DNA from: DASPJR01 sp035628505
GTDB lineage: Bacteria > Planctomycetota > SZUA-567 > H5-PLA8
Direction: 5' to 3'
Assembly (NCBI GenBank): GCA_035628505.1
Contig: DASPJR010000114.1
Coordinates: 1-64,000 of the forward strand
DNA: 64,000 nucleotides
A model generated the notes under the pieces. The model made no database searches and had not been told where the DNA came from. It saw only the letters and a list, made by a program, of their open reading frames with translations. This document shows, piece by piece, positions 23,707-32,423 of this stretch (the first letter of the stretch is position 1; each line of letters begins with the position of its first letter). The position numbers and the translations under genes were made by a program.

Positions 23707-26700
23707 TTGAAACTGTATACACTCGTTTTTCCCCTTCTGTCTGTCATCGTGCTTCTCAGCAGTGCGCTTCGCGCGGGCGAGAGCTTCAGTTGGCAGCAGC
23801 CGCACGCGGAGGTGCTCGAACAGGGCGATCTGAAGTGGGCGCCGCGGCCGTTTGTGTTCCAGAAAGGCGCCTCTGTCCGCTATATCGATTTTGACGGCGG
23901 CGATGACGCCAACGATGGCACTTCTCAGGACAAGCCGTGGAAGCATCACCCCTGGGATGCGGCGGCGACCGGCAAGGCGAAGGCGTGCAAAGGAATTCAC
24001 ACCTACATCTTCAAAGGCGGCGTCTACTACCGCGGCGAGCTTAAAGTTGCTGAAGCCGGAAAACCGGGCGACCCCATCCGCTTGACGCGCGATCCGGCCT
24101 GGGGCACAGGCGAAGCGGTGCTCTGCGGGTCGGAAAAAGTGAGCGCGTGGAAAAAGGGCGCCGAGCACAAAGACATTCCGGAGCCGGATAAAGTCTGGCA
24201 GGCCGATCTGGATTTCACTCCGCGCAGCGTCTGGCTGGTGCGCAAGGAAGGTGATTATTTCCGTATTCCGCTGGCCCGCACACCCAACTGGAAGCGCTCG
24301 AACCCCGACGACGTGAAGAGCGAATGGTGGGTGTGGGACAATCCGAAAAAACCGTTTGGCAACACCATCAAAAACGCGGCCGGCAAGGATGTTCACCTCG
24401 GCATCGATACCAAGCACATCAAAGACAAGCCCGCCGAATACTTCAGCGGCGCGCTGATCTGGCCGGAGTACGGCTGGGTGATGAGCGGTCCTTATCCCAC
24501 TCAAGTCGAAGTCGTCGATCTGAAGCAGAACGGGCTGGGCTTCGCCGGCTGGACCGGTGGCGGCGCCGGTGGCGTCATCATGAAAAACATGCGCTACTAC
24601 CTGGAAGACAAGCCGCACTATCTCGACGACGCGGACGGTGAGTATTGGTTCGAGAAGAAAGGCAATGGCGGCCGTCTTTACCTGCGCTTGGCGGGCGACG
24701 CCGATCCCAACACGCTGCGCATCGAAGCCGGCAAGCGCCCGAATCTCGTGAACGGCGAAAATGTGGAGCATGTCCACATCAGCGGATTGACATTCCGTTT
24801 CACCACTGCGCCGTGGGACATCACCGCATCAACGTGGGATTTCAGCACCAAGCCCTGGGGCTTTCGCAGCGGAGCCCATCCCGGCTGTGTACGCGTCTGG
24901 GGCGCCGGCCGCGACATTCGTGTGGCCAACTGCCTGTTCGAACATGTCTGCCTGCCGATCCGCATCAAAGCATTAGCCGAAGGGCAGCAGGTTGACGATG
25001 TGCTCATCGAAGACAATGATTTTCGTTTTACCGACAACGGCATCATGGCGATCGGCGACGGCTCAGGCTGGGGCCACGCCAGGATGCGCGGCCGGCTTGG
25101 GCATGTACGGATTTTCCGCAACCACTCGTTCGAGACCGGCACGCGTCCCTCGCGCTTCAGCATCGGCACGGGCATACAGGTGTCATGCGCGCGTACAGTC
25201 GAGATTGCCGGCAACGTTATCGAGCGCTCGTACGCGCAGGGCATCGACGTCGTCGGCACGAAAATCAATGGAATGCTGGGCGATGCGCCATTCACGCGCA
25301 TCCTCATCCACCACAACAAAGTCTGGGAGTCGATGCTGAACTGCAACGACTTCGGCGGCATCGAAACCTGGCAGGGCGGCCCCGCGTATGTCTTCAACAA
25401 CCTCTCGTACCACGCGCTCGGCTACCGCAACTGGGGCCGCTACACCGGCACCGACGCGGGCTTCGGGCACTTGTATTACCTCGATGGCGCGTTCAAGAAT
25501 TTTCACTTCAATAACATCGCGTGGGGCAAAGCCAAGGACGTCGCCAATCCGGCGGTGAACTGCTCGGCGTTCCAGGAGATCATCAGCTACCAGAACACCT
25601 TTTTTCAGAACACGATCTACAACGTCAACACCGGCTCGCGCCGCCAGGAACCTTCGGCCGGACGCAACAAATATCTCGGCAATATCTGGCAGGGCATCGG
25701 CAAGCACGTTTTCCGCCACGCCGATCCGGCCAAGACCGCCGCGGATGCCAACGCCAAGGACGCCGGCGCGCAGAAAGAGCACTTCGCTCTCGAGACCAAC
25801 GCGTACGGACGAAATTTTTTCAACGACGTTGCCGAGCTGGGTGTGCTCGAACCTTCCGGCCGCTGGCTGCTGACTTTCGATGACTTCAAGAGCGCACTGG
25901 AAAAACACAAGAGTCTGCTGAGCGATCTGGGCGAAGTCAGCAAAGCGCCGCTGCTGAAAGATCCGGCGAAGGGCAACTTCGCGCCCGCTGAAAATTCGCC
26001 CGCCCTGGGCAAGGGCGTGAAAGTTTTCGTGCCGTGGGCGCTCTCGGGCGTTGTCGGCGAGTGGCACTTCTATGGCACGGGCGGCGATGCGGCGAGCATT
26101 CTCGATGAGCACTGGTACATGACCGATTACCACGTCTCGCGCGAACACTACCATCAGCGTCCGACGTATCCGCTGAAGGGCGTGAACATCGGCGCGAGCG
26201 ACTATGCCGCGGGAACTCTGGAGGACTGGATCGCCGGCGCGCTCACTTTCAGTGCCGCAAAGAAACAGTTCGCGACGCTGACGAACACTGAAATGATGAA
26301 GCCGTTTTCATTCACCGACTACAAAAAGAGCCGCCACGAGAACGCCAAGCCCGAGCCGAGCACCATCGAAGGAGAAGCTCTGAAGAATCCGCAGATTTAC
26401 ACCTCGAACATGCTCATCGAAATCGTTTTCAAGACAGCGCCCGGACACGGCGGCAGCGTCCTGATCGAGAAGATGAAGGAGAGCGGTTACAGCCTGAGCT
26501 TGAGCAGCGCGGGCAAGCTCTCGTTTTCCGTCAAAGGTCCAGGCACGGCGGCAGCAGTGGAGAGCCAGACTGCAGTCAACGACGGCCAGTGGCATCACGC
26601 CATCGTCGAGGCAGACCGCAAAGCCAAGGTCCTCACCGTGTATATCGACGGCAAGAAAGATGCGTCTGCGAGCGGCATCGATGGCACTGTTTCGCTGGCC

Positions 26701-26910
26701 AACGATGGCGATTTAGTCGTAGGCGGCACCGCCACAGGCCGGCATCTCGACGGCGCGATCGATTTCCTGCGCATCGCTCACGGCACGCTGGCCGACGCCG
26801 ACACGACGATCGAGGAGCTCTACACGTGGGAATTCAACGGCCCGCAGTTCCGAGACTTCCGTGGCAAGCCCGCCCCCGCGGCGCGAGACGCCGGCGCGAT
26901 CGGCAGGTGA
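23707..26910 (+). CDS. Giant secreted right-handed beta-helix protein with LamG domain
   Basis: 1067 residues from a TTG start (23707) with AAAGGA upstream. Signal peptide MKLYTLVFPLLSVIVLLSSALRAG-like. Residues about 55-850 read as a parallel beta-helix of the polysaccharide-lyase/pectate-lyase superfamily: the entry motif RYIDFDGGDDANDGTSQDKPW, then many coils of the form VHISGLTFRF, IRVANCLFEHV, VLIEDNDFRF, VRIFRNHSFETG and VEIAGNVIERSYAQGIDV. The C-terminus (about 890-1050) is a laminin-G/concanavalin-like jelly roll with NDGQWHHAIVEADRKAKVLTVYIDGKKD in pieces. A glycan lyase or hydrolase with a carbohydrate-binding end is likely, but active-site residues cannot be assigned. Confidence 0.85.
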   Translation: MKLYTLVFPLLSVIVLLSSALRAGESFSWQQPHAEVLEQGDLKWAPRPFVFQKGASVRYIDFDGGDDANDGTSQDKPWKHHPWDAAATGKAKACKGIHTYIFKGGVYYRGELKVAEAGKPGDPIRLTRDPAWGTGEAVLCGSEKVSAWKKGAEHKDIPEPDKVWQADLDFTPRSVWLVRKEGDYFRIPLARTPNWKRSNPDDVKSEWWVWDNPKKPFGNTIKNAAGKDVHLGIDTKHIKDKPAEYFSGALIWPEYGWVMSGPYPTQVEVVDLKQNGLGFAGWTGGGAGGVIMKNMRYYLEDKPHYLDDADGEYWFEKKGNGGRLYLRLAGDADPNTLRIEAGKRPNLVNGENVEHVHISGLTFRFTTAPWDITASTWDFSTKPWGFRSGAHPGCVRVWGAGRDIRVANCLFEHVCLPIRIKALAEGQQVDDVLIEDNDFRFTDNGIMAIGDGSGWGHARMRGRLGHVRIFRNHSFETGTRPSRFSIGTGIQVSCARTVEIAGNVIERSYAQGIDVVGTKINGMLGDAPFTRILIHHNKVWESMLNCNDFGGIETWQGGPAYVFNNLSYHALGYRNWGRYTGTDAGFGHLYYLDGAFKNFHFNNIAWGKAKDVANPAVNCSAFQEIISYQNTFFQNTIYNVNTGSRRQEPSAGRNKYLGNIWQGIGKHVFRHADPAKTAADANAKDAGAQKEHFALETNAYGRNFFNDVAELGVLEPSGRWLLTFDDFKSALEKHKSLLSDLGEVSKAPLLKDPAKGNFAPAENSPALGKGVKVFVPWALSGVVGEWHFYGTGGDAASILDEHWYMTDYHVSREHYHQRPTYPLKGVNIGASDYAAGTLEDWIAGALTFSAAKKQFATLTNTEMMKPFSFTDYKKSRHENAKPEPSTIEGEALKNPQIYTSNMLIEIVFKTAPGHGGSVLIEKMKESGYSLSLSSAGKLSFSVKGPGTAAAVESQTAVNDGQWHHAIVEADRKAKVLTVYIDGKKDASASGIDGTVSLANDGDLVVGGTATGRHLDGAIDFLRIAHGTLADADTTIEELYTWEFNGPQFRDFRGKPAPAARDAGAIGR

Positions 26911-27459
26911 ACGTAGGGTCTCTAACAAAACCGCTGCGCATCCCTCCCGCCCGCAGACTGTCTTCGGCGAGTGAGATGTCCCTTCACTTATAAGAGATGC
27001 TTAGCATTCGCGATTTGTCCGGTAGATTTGCAAAATTTTTTCAGCAGGAGGCGCGCGCCTGAGCACGCGTCGCGGCTTCTCCCCTCATCCATACTGAGAC
27101 GATTTGCCTGTGGCATTAGCGACTCAGATTTCTAAAAATCTTTTATATGCCGACGCAAGCTCAGCCGTGGCCAGGAGTTGCTCGCTTTTTGCGCATCAAT
27201 AAAATAGGTGACTGTCCCTAGTTTTGATAAGGTGGCTGTCCCCAGTATCCTCCTGGTTTTCTTAACTGGTCAGCCGAACTGTTCAACTGTTGCGTATGAT
27301 GTCCCCGGAAATTACCGTCTCTTTGAGCCACTGCTCAAGCTCACAGGCCCATTGGTGGTTGGCTTGCATGGCAACGCGGCTAGGGACGACGGTCGTTCCG
27401 ATCATCCCGCGACGAGCCCATCACGGTGACGCCAGTGGTTCCAGACTGCTTTGCCAGAA
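26911..27459. other. AT-richer non-coding stretch at the left edge of the accessory island
   Basis: No convincing gene. It contains GGTGACTGTCCCTAGTTTT (27207-27225), one of three such motifs, followed by a variant GGTGGCTGTCCCCAG (27231-27245), and a weak hairpin AGATTT-CTA-AAAATCT near 27127. Short frames through the motif give implausible peptides. Confidence 0.5.
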
Positions 27460-28056
27460 TTACACTCGTCCTCGTGCAGTTTTCTTAGGAACTAGTTGCG
27501 AATCTTTGCCAATCTGGTGGCCGGTGGCATCAAATAAACAGGACAATCGATCAATCTCGCTCTCTATCATATTTTCCAAGCTCGGCCATTCATAAAGTGG
27601 TCGGATGCTCTTTGACGAGCACCTCCATACCCGTGGGCCGTCTCCCATGCAAAGATTAGAACCGTCATATGAGTATCGACCAATCAAGATAGTGGTATCG
27701 CTGGCGTTAGCGGGCAACTCTTGGTTCACATCTAATAAACTATAAGGCTGATAGGCATCATCGCCACGTCTCGCGTAACTGACTGGAATGCCAAATACTG
27801 CAAGTGTGTCCGAAAATAATATGAGGCCATTGACGCTCTGCAGAAATGTTTTAAATGAACTAGGTAGGCCGCCTCGAAACTTGCGATCCACGCTTAACAG
27901 CGCCTCGCGGGAAGGGGATTTAAAAATTTCGTGAAACCATGCTTCGGCCCCTACGTGTGGTACGCGTCCAAATAATTTTGCATACCGTGTTTCTTTATAT
28001 CCAAAAGATCTCGCACTCATTAGCCGCATCAAAGTGGTTTTTAAAGTGCTTTTCAT
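27460..28056 (-). CDS. SUKH (SMI1/KNR4) family protein
   Basis: 198 residues. The core has the SUKH signature: GGLPSSFKTFLQSVNGLILFSD (written here in two overlapping parts, GGLPSSFKTF and FLQSVNGLILF), followed by LAVFGIPV and a C-terminal TTILIGRYSYDGSNLCMGD-like strand pair. SUKH proteins are often immunity proteins against secreted nuclease or other polymorphic toxins. No toxin gene is adjacent; a broken SUKH fragment lies 157 bp upstream on the same strand. Its base composition is more AT-rich than flanking chromosomal genes, consistent with transfer. Confidence 0.7.
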   Translation of the reverse strand: MKSTLKTTLMRLMSARSFGYKETRYAKLFGRVPHVGAEAWFHEIFKSPSREALLSVDRKFRGGLPSSFKTFLQSVNGLILFSDTLAVFGIPVSYARRGDDAYQPYSLLDVNQELPANASDTTILIGRYSYDGSNLCMGDGPRVWRCSSKSIRPLYEWPSLENMIESEIDRLSCLFDATGHQIGKDSQLVPKKTARGRV

Positions 28057-28212
28057 CGTCTGGTGCCTCTCGCTGTCAACTATCTTTTAATACGACCGAG
28101 CATGGCGGGCGGGCATCCTTTCAACGCTCCCGCAACAGCTTGCAGCCTTAGCCTTAGGGTGCCACCCGTCCTAAGACATTGGAGATCCTTAACGGTCATA
28201 GGGACGCCGTTA

Positions 28213-28461
28213 TTACTGCATTCGGCGACAAAATGTCTCGAAATTCCTCGAAATGAAGGTCAACGCCGCTTGGTAATTATGATTCGGTGCACCTCGCTCT
28301 TCTGCGACTTCATGATTCCAAAAATAAAGTTTTCCAAAATCAACACCTCTAATACAAATACAGAATAGATTTCCTCCTGGGTCAACGGCGATCGGAATTA
28401 GTCTTTTTGGGAGCAATTTTTTATCGAGTACGCGGCTATCTGTGTCGAGCGTAGCGAGATT
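28213..28461 (-). pseudogene. SUKH family remnant, C-terminal half
   Basis: The frame is open from just after a stop at 28462-28464 and contains no ATG before the conserved part, only a TTG at 28416. It reads KRLIPIAVDPGGNLFCICIRG and GKLYFWNHEVAEERG, the typical second half of SMI1/KNR4 proteins, then ends after 67-83 residues. The first half (the G-x-P-x-x-Y/F-x-x-F-L region) is missing, so this is a truncated gene left by deletion, possibly when the neighbouring transposase element came in. Confidence 0.7.
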
Positions 28462-28521
28462 TCAACGCTGAAGAGAAAGCCTGTTGGCCGGGCGCGTCTC
28501 CGCGATAAAAAAGACTATCGC

Positions 28522-29130
28522 ATGAGCCCGCCAGCACAAACACGCCCGCGCCGGGAGATCTTCGATATAGAAGGTCATGCTTATTTCGTCTCGTTCACTT
28601 GTTACCGCCGACTCTCACTGCTGGGCCGCGACCGCTGTAAACGCATTGTCCTCGGAACACTGGATACTCTTTCGTGGCGTCACCAGGTCGGCGTGGTGGG
28701 CTACTGTGTCATGCCCAATCATGTTCATGCTCTGCTGCGCCCCACACAGGCGGGTTTGCTCAGCACGTTTATGCAGCAGTGGAAGCGACTGACCAGCACG
28801 GCCATTCAGGAGTTCCTTCATCTGGGCCAGCCGGACGATTATTCACCGTTTTCAAAACACGTTCGCGACAGCGCTGGAATCGTGCACGTCTGGCAGGCCC
28901 GTTATTACCCTTTCAATGTGTACACGGCGCGGAAGGCGCTGAAGAAACTGGAGTACATGCATAACAATCCGGTGAAAGCGGGGCTCGTGAGCGATCCGTG
29001 TGACTGGCCATGGAGCAGTGCGGCGTATTTTTTGAAAGGACGGCCGTCGCCGGTGAGGCTTGTGCCGATGGACGGGCCGATTGTTTTTGGAACGCTAAGC
29101 CCGCGGGCGAAGCCCACACTGAAACGTTGA
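28522..29130 (+). mobile_element. REP-associated tyrosine transposase (RAYT), Y1_Tnp family
   Basis: 202 residues. IS200-like Y1 transposase: YFVSFTCYRR beta-strand start, the HUH motif in MPNHVHALL (about 67-75), and VWQARYYPFNVY and LEYMHNNPVKAGLV with the candidate nucleophilic Tyr. WPWSSAAYF is the usual RAYT end. These act on single-stranded hairpin (REP) ends. The last 42 bases of the gene belong to a 97-bp sequence repeated at 29824-29920, and GTGCCACCCG elements lie at 28162, 29173, 29909 and 29922. Confidence 0.9.
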
Positions 29131-29185
29131 AATCCCGCTTCGCGGGACACAGATAGCCGCTGCGCGTCTATCTGTGCCACCCGCG
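29089..29185. repeat. 97-bp direct repeat, copy 1 (RAYT 3' end)
   Basis: Identical to 29824-29920 by eye. It covers the last 14 codons of the RAYT gene and its downstream hairpins: GGGC-TTC-GCCC-like, CCCGC-TTC-GCGGG (29134-29146) and CACAGATAG...CTATCTGTG (29148-29176), ending in GTGCCACCCGCG. Probably an element end. Confidence 0.85.
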
Positions 29186-29279
29186 CGGCGGCGCTCGACC
29201 GAGGCATAGGTCCAGGCGCGATATTTTGCGTGGCATGCCCAAGAGTGTAAACGCGCGGCGCTTTGCGGGTCAAGAAAAC

Positions 29280-29299
29280 AGGTGACTGTCGCTAGTTTT
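29280..29299. repeat. GGTGACTGTC motif, second copy
   Basis: AGGTGACTGTCGCTAGTTTT, close to the copies at 27206-27225 and 29801-29820 (GGTGACTGTCCCTAAATTTT), each preceded by an A-rich phrase (TCAAGAAAAC, CAATAAAAT, TCAAGGAAAAT). Confidence 0.75.
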
Positions 29300-29363
29300 T
29301 CGGTATCACATCTCATTATAATAAATGTCATTTTGAGCTCTCGCGATATCCGGAGTTACGCGC

Positions 29364-29777
29364 ATGGAGGTCGATCGCATCCAACTCGTTCGCAACCTCC
29401 TGCGGCTTGTGATGTCCCTGGCGCTTGGAGCGCTACTGTTTTGGGTGATCCAACAAGCCAGGTCTGAATTTGCAACCCTGGGAACAGTGGAAGATGCGAA
29501 GTGGGTGATAATGGGCAGCACTCTATTCCTGCTGTTGGCACTGTGGGCACCGTGGCGGCCTCTTCGCATCGTCAGTGCGTTGCTGCTTCTGATTGGACCG
29601 GTAATAGCCGGAATGGTGGCAGTGCTAGTTTTAATCGGCGGACCGGATTCACGTGGACCGCAACCACCAGGTACCTTTGCCATAATGCTGCTGGTCGTCG
29701 CACTGCTGTGTGTGCCAATGTTTGGGTTCCTGGCGTGCGAGTGGCAATTGGCCAGTCATGAGCGCTCTCTGAAATAG
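29364..29777 (+). CDS. Small four-helix membrane protein in RAYT island
   Basis: 137 residues: hydrophobic helices at about 10-30, 48-65, 66-90 and 105-125, with short charged ends. It lies exactly between the two GGTGACTGTC motifs at 29281 and 29801 and between the two 97-bp repeats, so it may be cargo of a duplicated or mobilised segment. No family recognised. Confidence 0.55.
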   Translation: MEVDRIQLVRNLLRLVMSLALGALLFWVIQQARSEFATLGTVEDAKWVIMGSTLFLLLALWAPWRPLRIVSALLLLIGPVIAGMVAVLVLIGGPDSRGPQPPGTFAIMLLVVALLCVPMFGFLACEWQLASHERSLK

Positions 29778-29823
29778 CTTCAATAAGCGTCAAGGAAAAT
29801 GGTGACTGTCCCTAAATTTTCCT

Positions 29824-29920
29824 GGAACGCTAAGCCCGCGGGCGAAGCCCACACTGAAACGTTGAAATCCCGCTTCGCGGGACACAGATAGCCGCTGCGC
29901 GTCTATCTGTGCCACCCGCG
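29824..29920. repeat. 97-bp direct repeat, copy 2
   Basis: Second, identical copy of the RAYT 3' end and its hairpins, without the rest of the transposase gene. It is followed at once by GGTGCCACCCGTCCCG. Spacing from copy 1 is 735 bp. Confidence 0.85.
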
Positions 29921-29963
29921 GGTGCCACCCGTCCCGCCGTTGAGACGGGGGCGTTCTTGGCGC

Positions 29964-30533
29964 TCAGCCTTCCAGAAGAGTCTCGTCCCATTCATCCAAG
30001 CGCAGCGGCGCATCCTCCCGCTTACCTTGCACCAACCAGCGGAAACTCGACCAGCGCCATTCCGCCGCTGATTTCATTAGCCGCCGCTTTACCGGATTTC
30101 CGTGACAATATTCCGCCTTCTCAACTGCCTTCTTCATCGACCAGATGTTCAGATCGTGTCCACCGCCCTCCTGCCAGACGCGGTAGCCGTTCTTGACGCG
30201 CAGCGACTGCATCAGCGGTGAATTCACTCGCGACAAGTGAACAATCAGCTTGCGCGAAAAAGAAAGTTTAAAGCTCTGCTCAAATTTGGAAAGATCGTAC
30301 ATCTCACGGTGCGGTTTGAGCAGAAGGTGAACGTGCTCAGGCATGAACACATACCCCCACAACGCGTATTCAAACTCATCACATTTCGCGCGGGATCGAT
30401 TCCGCAAGCCACTGCCGCCAAGTGTCGTTGGTGAGAAAAGCCATGCGGCGGTAACACGAGAACGTTTGAAAGGAGCGTGCCCGTGGATGATGTATTTCTT
30501 GTTGCGCTTGCGGTGCGGAGTTGACTGTTCCAT
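29964..30533 (-). pseudogene. RAYT transposase, doubly frameshifted
   Basis: The frame from ATG 30533 begins MEQSTPHRKRNKKYIIHGHAP and ends with a good RAYT sequence: LWGYVFMPEHVHLLLKP (HUH motif), GYRVWQEGGGHD, AEYCHGNPVKRRL, WRWSSFRWL. Between about 30456 and 30393 its own frame reads nonsense, while the neighbouring frame reads QTFSCYRRMAFLTNDTWRQWLAESI, the conserved RAYT N-terminal strand. So two opposite one-base shifts, about 60 bases apart, replace some 20 residues and restore the frame. The product is open over its length but probably inactive. Confidence 0.8.
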
Positions 30534-30539
30534 ATCGCC

Positions 30540-30690
30540 TGAGGATGCTAAGCCCATCCGCACCCATCTCAACGGCGAGACGGGAGGCACCCGAGGTTAA
30601 TAAGCACAAGCTGACGTGGGAGGTAGAAAGATGCCACCCGCCCGAGCTGACGCGGATAGTTAGATACGTGCCACCCGCAGAAACAGGTGA
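30540..30690. repeat. GTGCCACCCG-type repeats between RAYT remnant and small gene
   Basis: GGGAGGCACCCGAGG, GATGCCACCCGCCCGAG and GTGCCACCCGCAG occur at about 30580, 30632 and 30669, with the CTCAACGGCGAGACGGG phrase (30570-30590) mirrored by CCCGCCGTTGAGACGG at 29934-29949. Confidence 0.65.
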
Positions 30691-30696
30691 GGGATT

Positions 30697-30936
30697 ATGG
30701 CGCACAATTTTGAAAACATTACAGATTGGGAAGATCTTGAGAATCGGATTCGAGGATTTGAGAACTTTGGAACGCAACATGGCTATGACGAGAGGGGGAT
30801 GATTGGCTTGCTGGAAGCGTGTATTGAAAATCTTCTTCATAATGAAAATGAGATAGGTTATTTGTCGGCAAGCACTGTTCTGGCAATCCGCGAGCTTGGA
30901 TTAAAAATCAAGGCGGACTTATCGAAGAATTACTGA
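30697..30936 (+). CDS. Small unknown acidic protein
   Basis: 79 residues with GGTGAGGG upstream of the ATG. Predicted almost all helical: NITDWEDLENRIRGFENFGTQHG, GMIGLLEACIENLLHNE and TVLAIRELGLKIKADLSKNY (parts). Lower G+C than flanking genes. Its place just outside the RAYT/SUKH repeats makes an accessory role, such as immunity, possible, but there is no direct support. Confidence 0.5.
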   Translation: MAHNFENITDWEDLENRIRGFENFGTQHGYDERGMIGLLEACIENLLHNENEIGYLSASTVLAIRELGLKIKADLSKNY

Positions 30937-31053
30937 AGAGAGTCTATCCGCGTGCTGACTTTGGCTTGATGCCGACGCCCAATCAGATTCCTGCATTTCT
31001 TCCTGTCTCTCCCGGCATCCCGTTTAATATAGGAAGTAGAAGCGGGATCAGCC

Positions 31054-32352
31054 ATGACTGAGTATGAGCCGTTTATTTCGTTGGGAGTAGCCCTGGGGGC
31101 CGGGCTGCTGGTGGGGATGCAGCGCGAGCAGGCGGCGCTGGCTGAAGGCGGGCGTGAAGACCGCTACTTCGTCGGCGGCATCCGCACGTATCCGCTGTAC
31201 GCGCTTGCCGGTGTCGTCTCCACGCTTCTGGCTCGGCAACTGGGAATGTGGATCATCGTCGCCGTGTTTGCCGCGATGGTCGCGCCGCTGCTGATCGCTT
31301 ACGCTTCCGACGTCCGCAACGAACGCGACCGCGGCATCACCTCTGAAATCGCCTTCGTCATCACGTTTCTGCTGGGCGTGCTGGCGGCCATTCGCGGCGT
31401 GATGGATCCGCCCGCCACGCGCTACCTGGTGGTCGCCGCCACGGCGGTGACGCTCACCACGCTGCTCTCATTAAAGGAGCCGCTGCATGCACTGGCGCGC
31501 AGTATCTCGATTGACGACGTCTACGCTACGGTCAAGTTTCTGATCCTGGCCGTCATCGTGCTGCCGCTGCTGCCTAATGAGGCGTTTGGACCGTACAAGG
31601 CGCTGAATCCGTTTCATATCGGGCTGATGATTGTGCTGATGGCGGCGCTTGGGTTCATCGGCTACGTGCTTATCCGCAGTCTCGGCGCGGGGCGCGGGCT
31701 GGCGTTGACAGGCCTGGTCGGCGGACTGGTCTCCTCGACCGTGGTCACGCTGGCGTTTTCCGGACGTGCCAAACGGTCCCCGGAGATTGCCAATGCGTGC
31801 GCGCTTGCTGTCGTGCTGGCTTCGACGATCATGCTCATCCGCGTGCTGATTCTGATTGCGGTGGTGTTTCCGCCACTGATGGCAACTCTGATCATGCCGG
31901 TGGCCGTCATGATCCTTGCAGGTCTGGCCGGTGCTGGCTGGTTTTATTATCGCGGCGACAAGGCTGGTCAGGATGGTGACGAGGTCAAGTTTCACAACCC
32001 CTTCGAACTGGGGCTGGCCCTGAAGTTCGGGCTGCTCTTCGCGCTGGTGCTTCTGGCTTCCAAGGCCGCGTTGGAATATTTCGGGCAGAGCGGCGTGTAT
32101 GCCGCCGCGGTGCTGGCCGGGCTGACGGATATGGATGCGATTACGCTTTCCATGGCCGATCTGGCCAAAGGCGGCCTTGATCACCGCACCGCCGCGACCG
32201 GAATTCTGCTCGGCGCGGCCTCAAACACCGCCGTCAAGGCTGGCCTGGCCATTTCGCTAGGCGGCTGGTTGTTTGGAAAGAAAATCGCCGCCGCCTTCGC
32301 GCTGATGATCGCCGCGGGAGCAGCGACCGTTGCAATTTTGTGGTTTAGCTGA
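31054..32352 (+). CDS. MgtC/SapB and DUF4010 family membrane protein
   Basis: 432 residues, about 12 hydrophobic helices. The N-terminal part is MgtC-like: LGVALGAGLLVGMQREQ, GGIRTYPLYALAGVV and ERDRGITSEIAFVITFLLGVLA. The second half is DUF4010: LTGLVGGLVSSTVVTLAFSGRAKRSP in parts, GQSGVYAAAVLAGLTDMDAITLSM, and GILLGAASNTAVKAGLAI. MgtC proteins in other bacteria influence ATP synthase and growth in low magnesium; the role of this fused form is not established. Inner membrane. Confidence 0.85.
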   Translation: MTEYEPFISLGVALGAGLLVGMQREQAALAEGGREDRYFVGGIRTYPLYALAGVVSTLLARQLGMWIIVAVFAAMVAPLLIAYASDVRNERDRGITSEIAFVITFLLGVLAAIRGVMDPPATRYLVVAATAVTLTTLLSLKEPLHALARSISIDDVYATVKFLILAVIVLPLLPNEAFGPYKALNPFHIGLMIVLMAALGFIGYVLIRSLGAGRGLALTGLVGGLVSSTVVTLAFSGRAKRSPEIANACALAVVLASTIMLIRVLILIAVVFPPLMATLIMPVAVMILAGLAGAGWFYYRGDKAGQDGDEVKFHNPFELGLALKFGLLFALVLLASKAALEYFGQSGVYAAAVLAGLTDMDAITLSMADLAKGGLDHRTAATGILLGAASNTAVKAGLAISLGGWLFGKKIAAAFALMIAAGAATVAILWFS

Positions 32353-32363
32353 ACATCTTTTTT

Positions 32364-32414
32364 GAACCGCCAAGACGCCAAGGCGCCAACCTACCCTGAC
32401 CCCTGACCCCTAAA
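32364..32414. repeat. CGCCAAG and CCCTGAC phrase repeats
   Basis: Three CGCCAAG units (32368-32389) run into CCCTGAC-CCCTGAC-CCCTAAAC (32394-32415) between convergent genes. A CCCTGAACCCTGGACCC phrase of similar style is at about 14440-14475. Confidence 0.65.
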
Positions 32415-32423
32415 CACTGCCCC

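Noticed and set aside
27208..27595. Short plus-strand frames starting in the GGTGACTGTC motif
   Set aside because: They begin in repeat DNA, have no ribosome-binding site and no sensible protein features.
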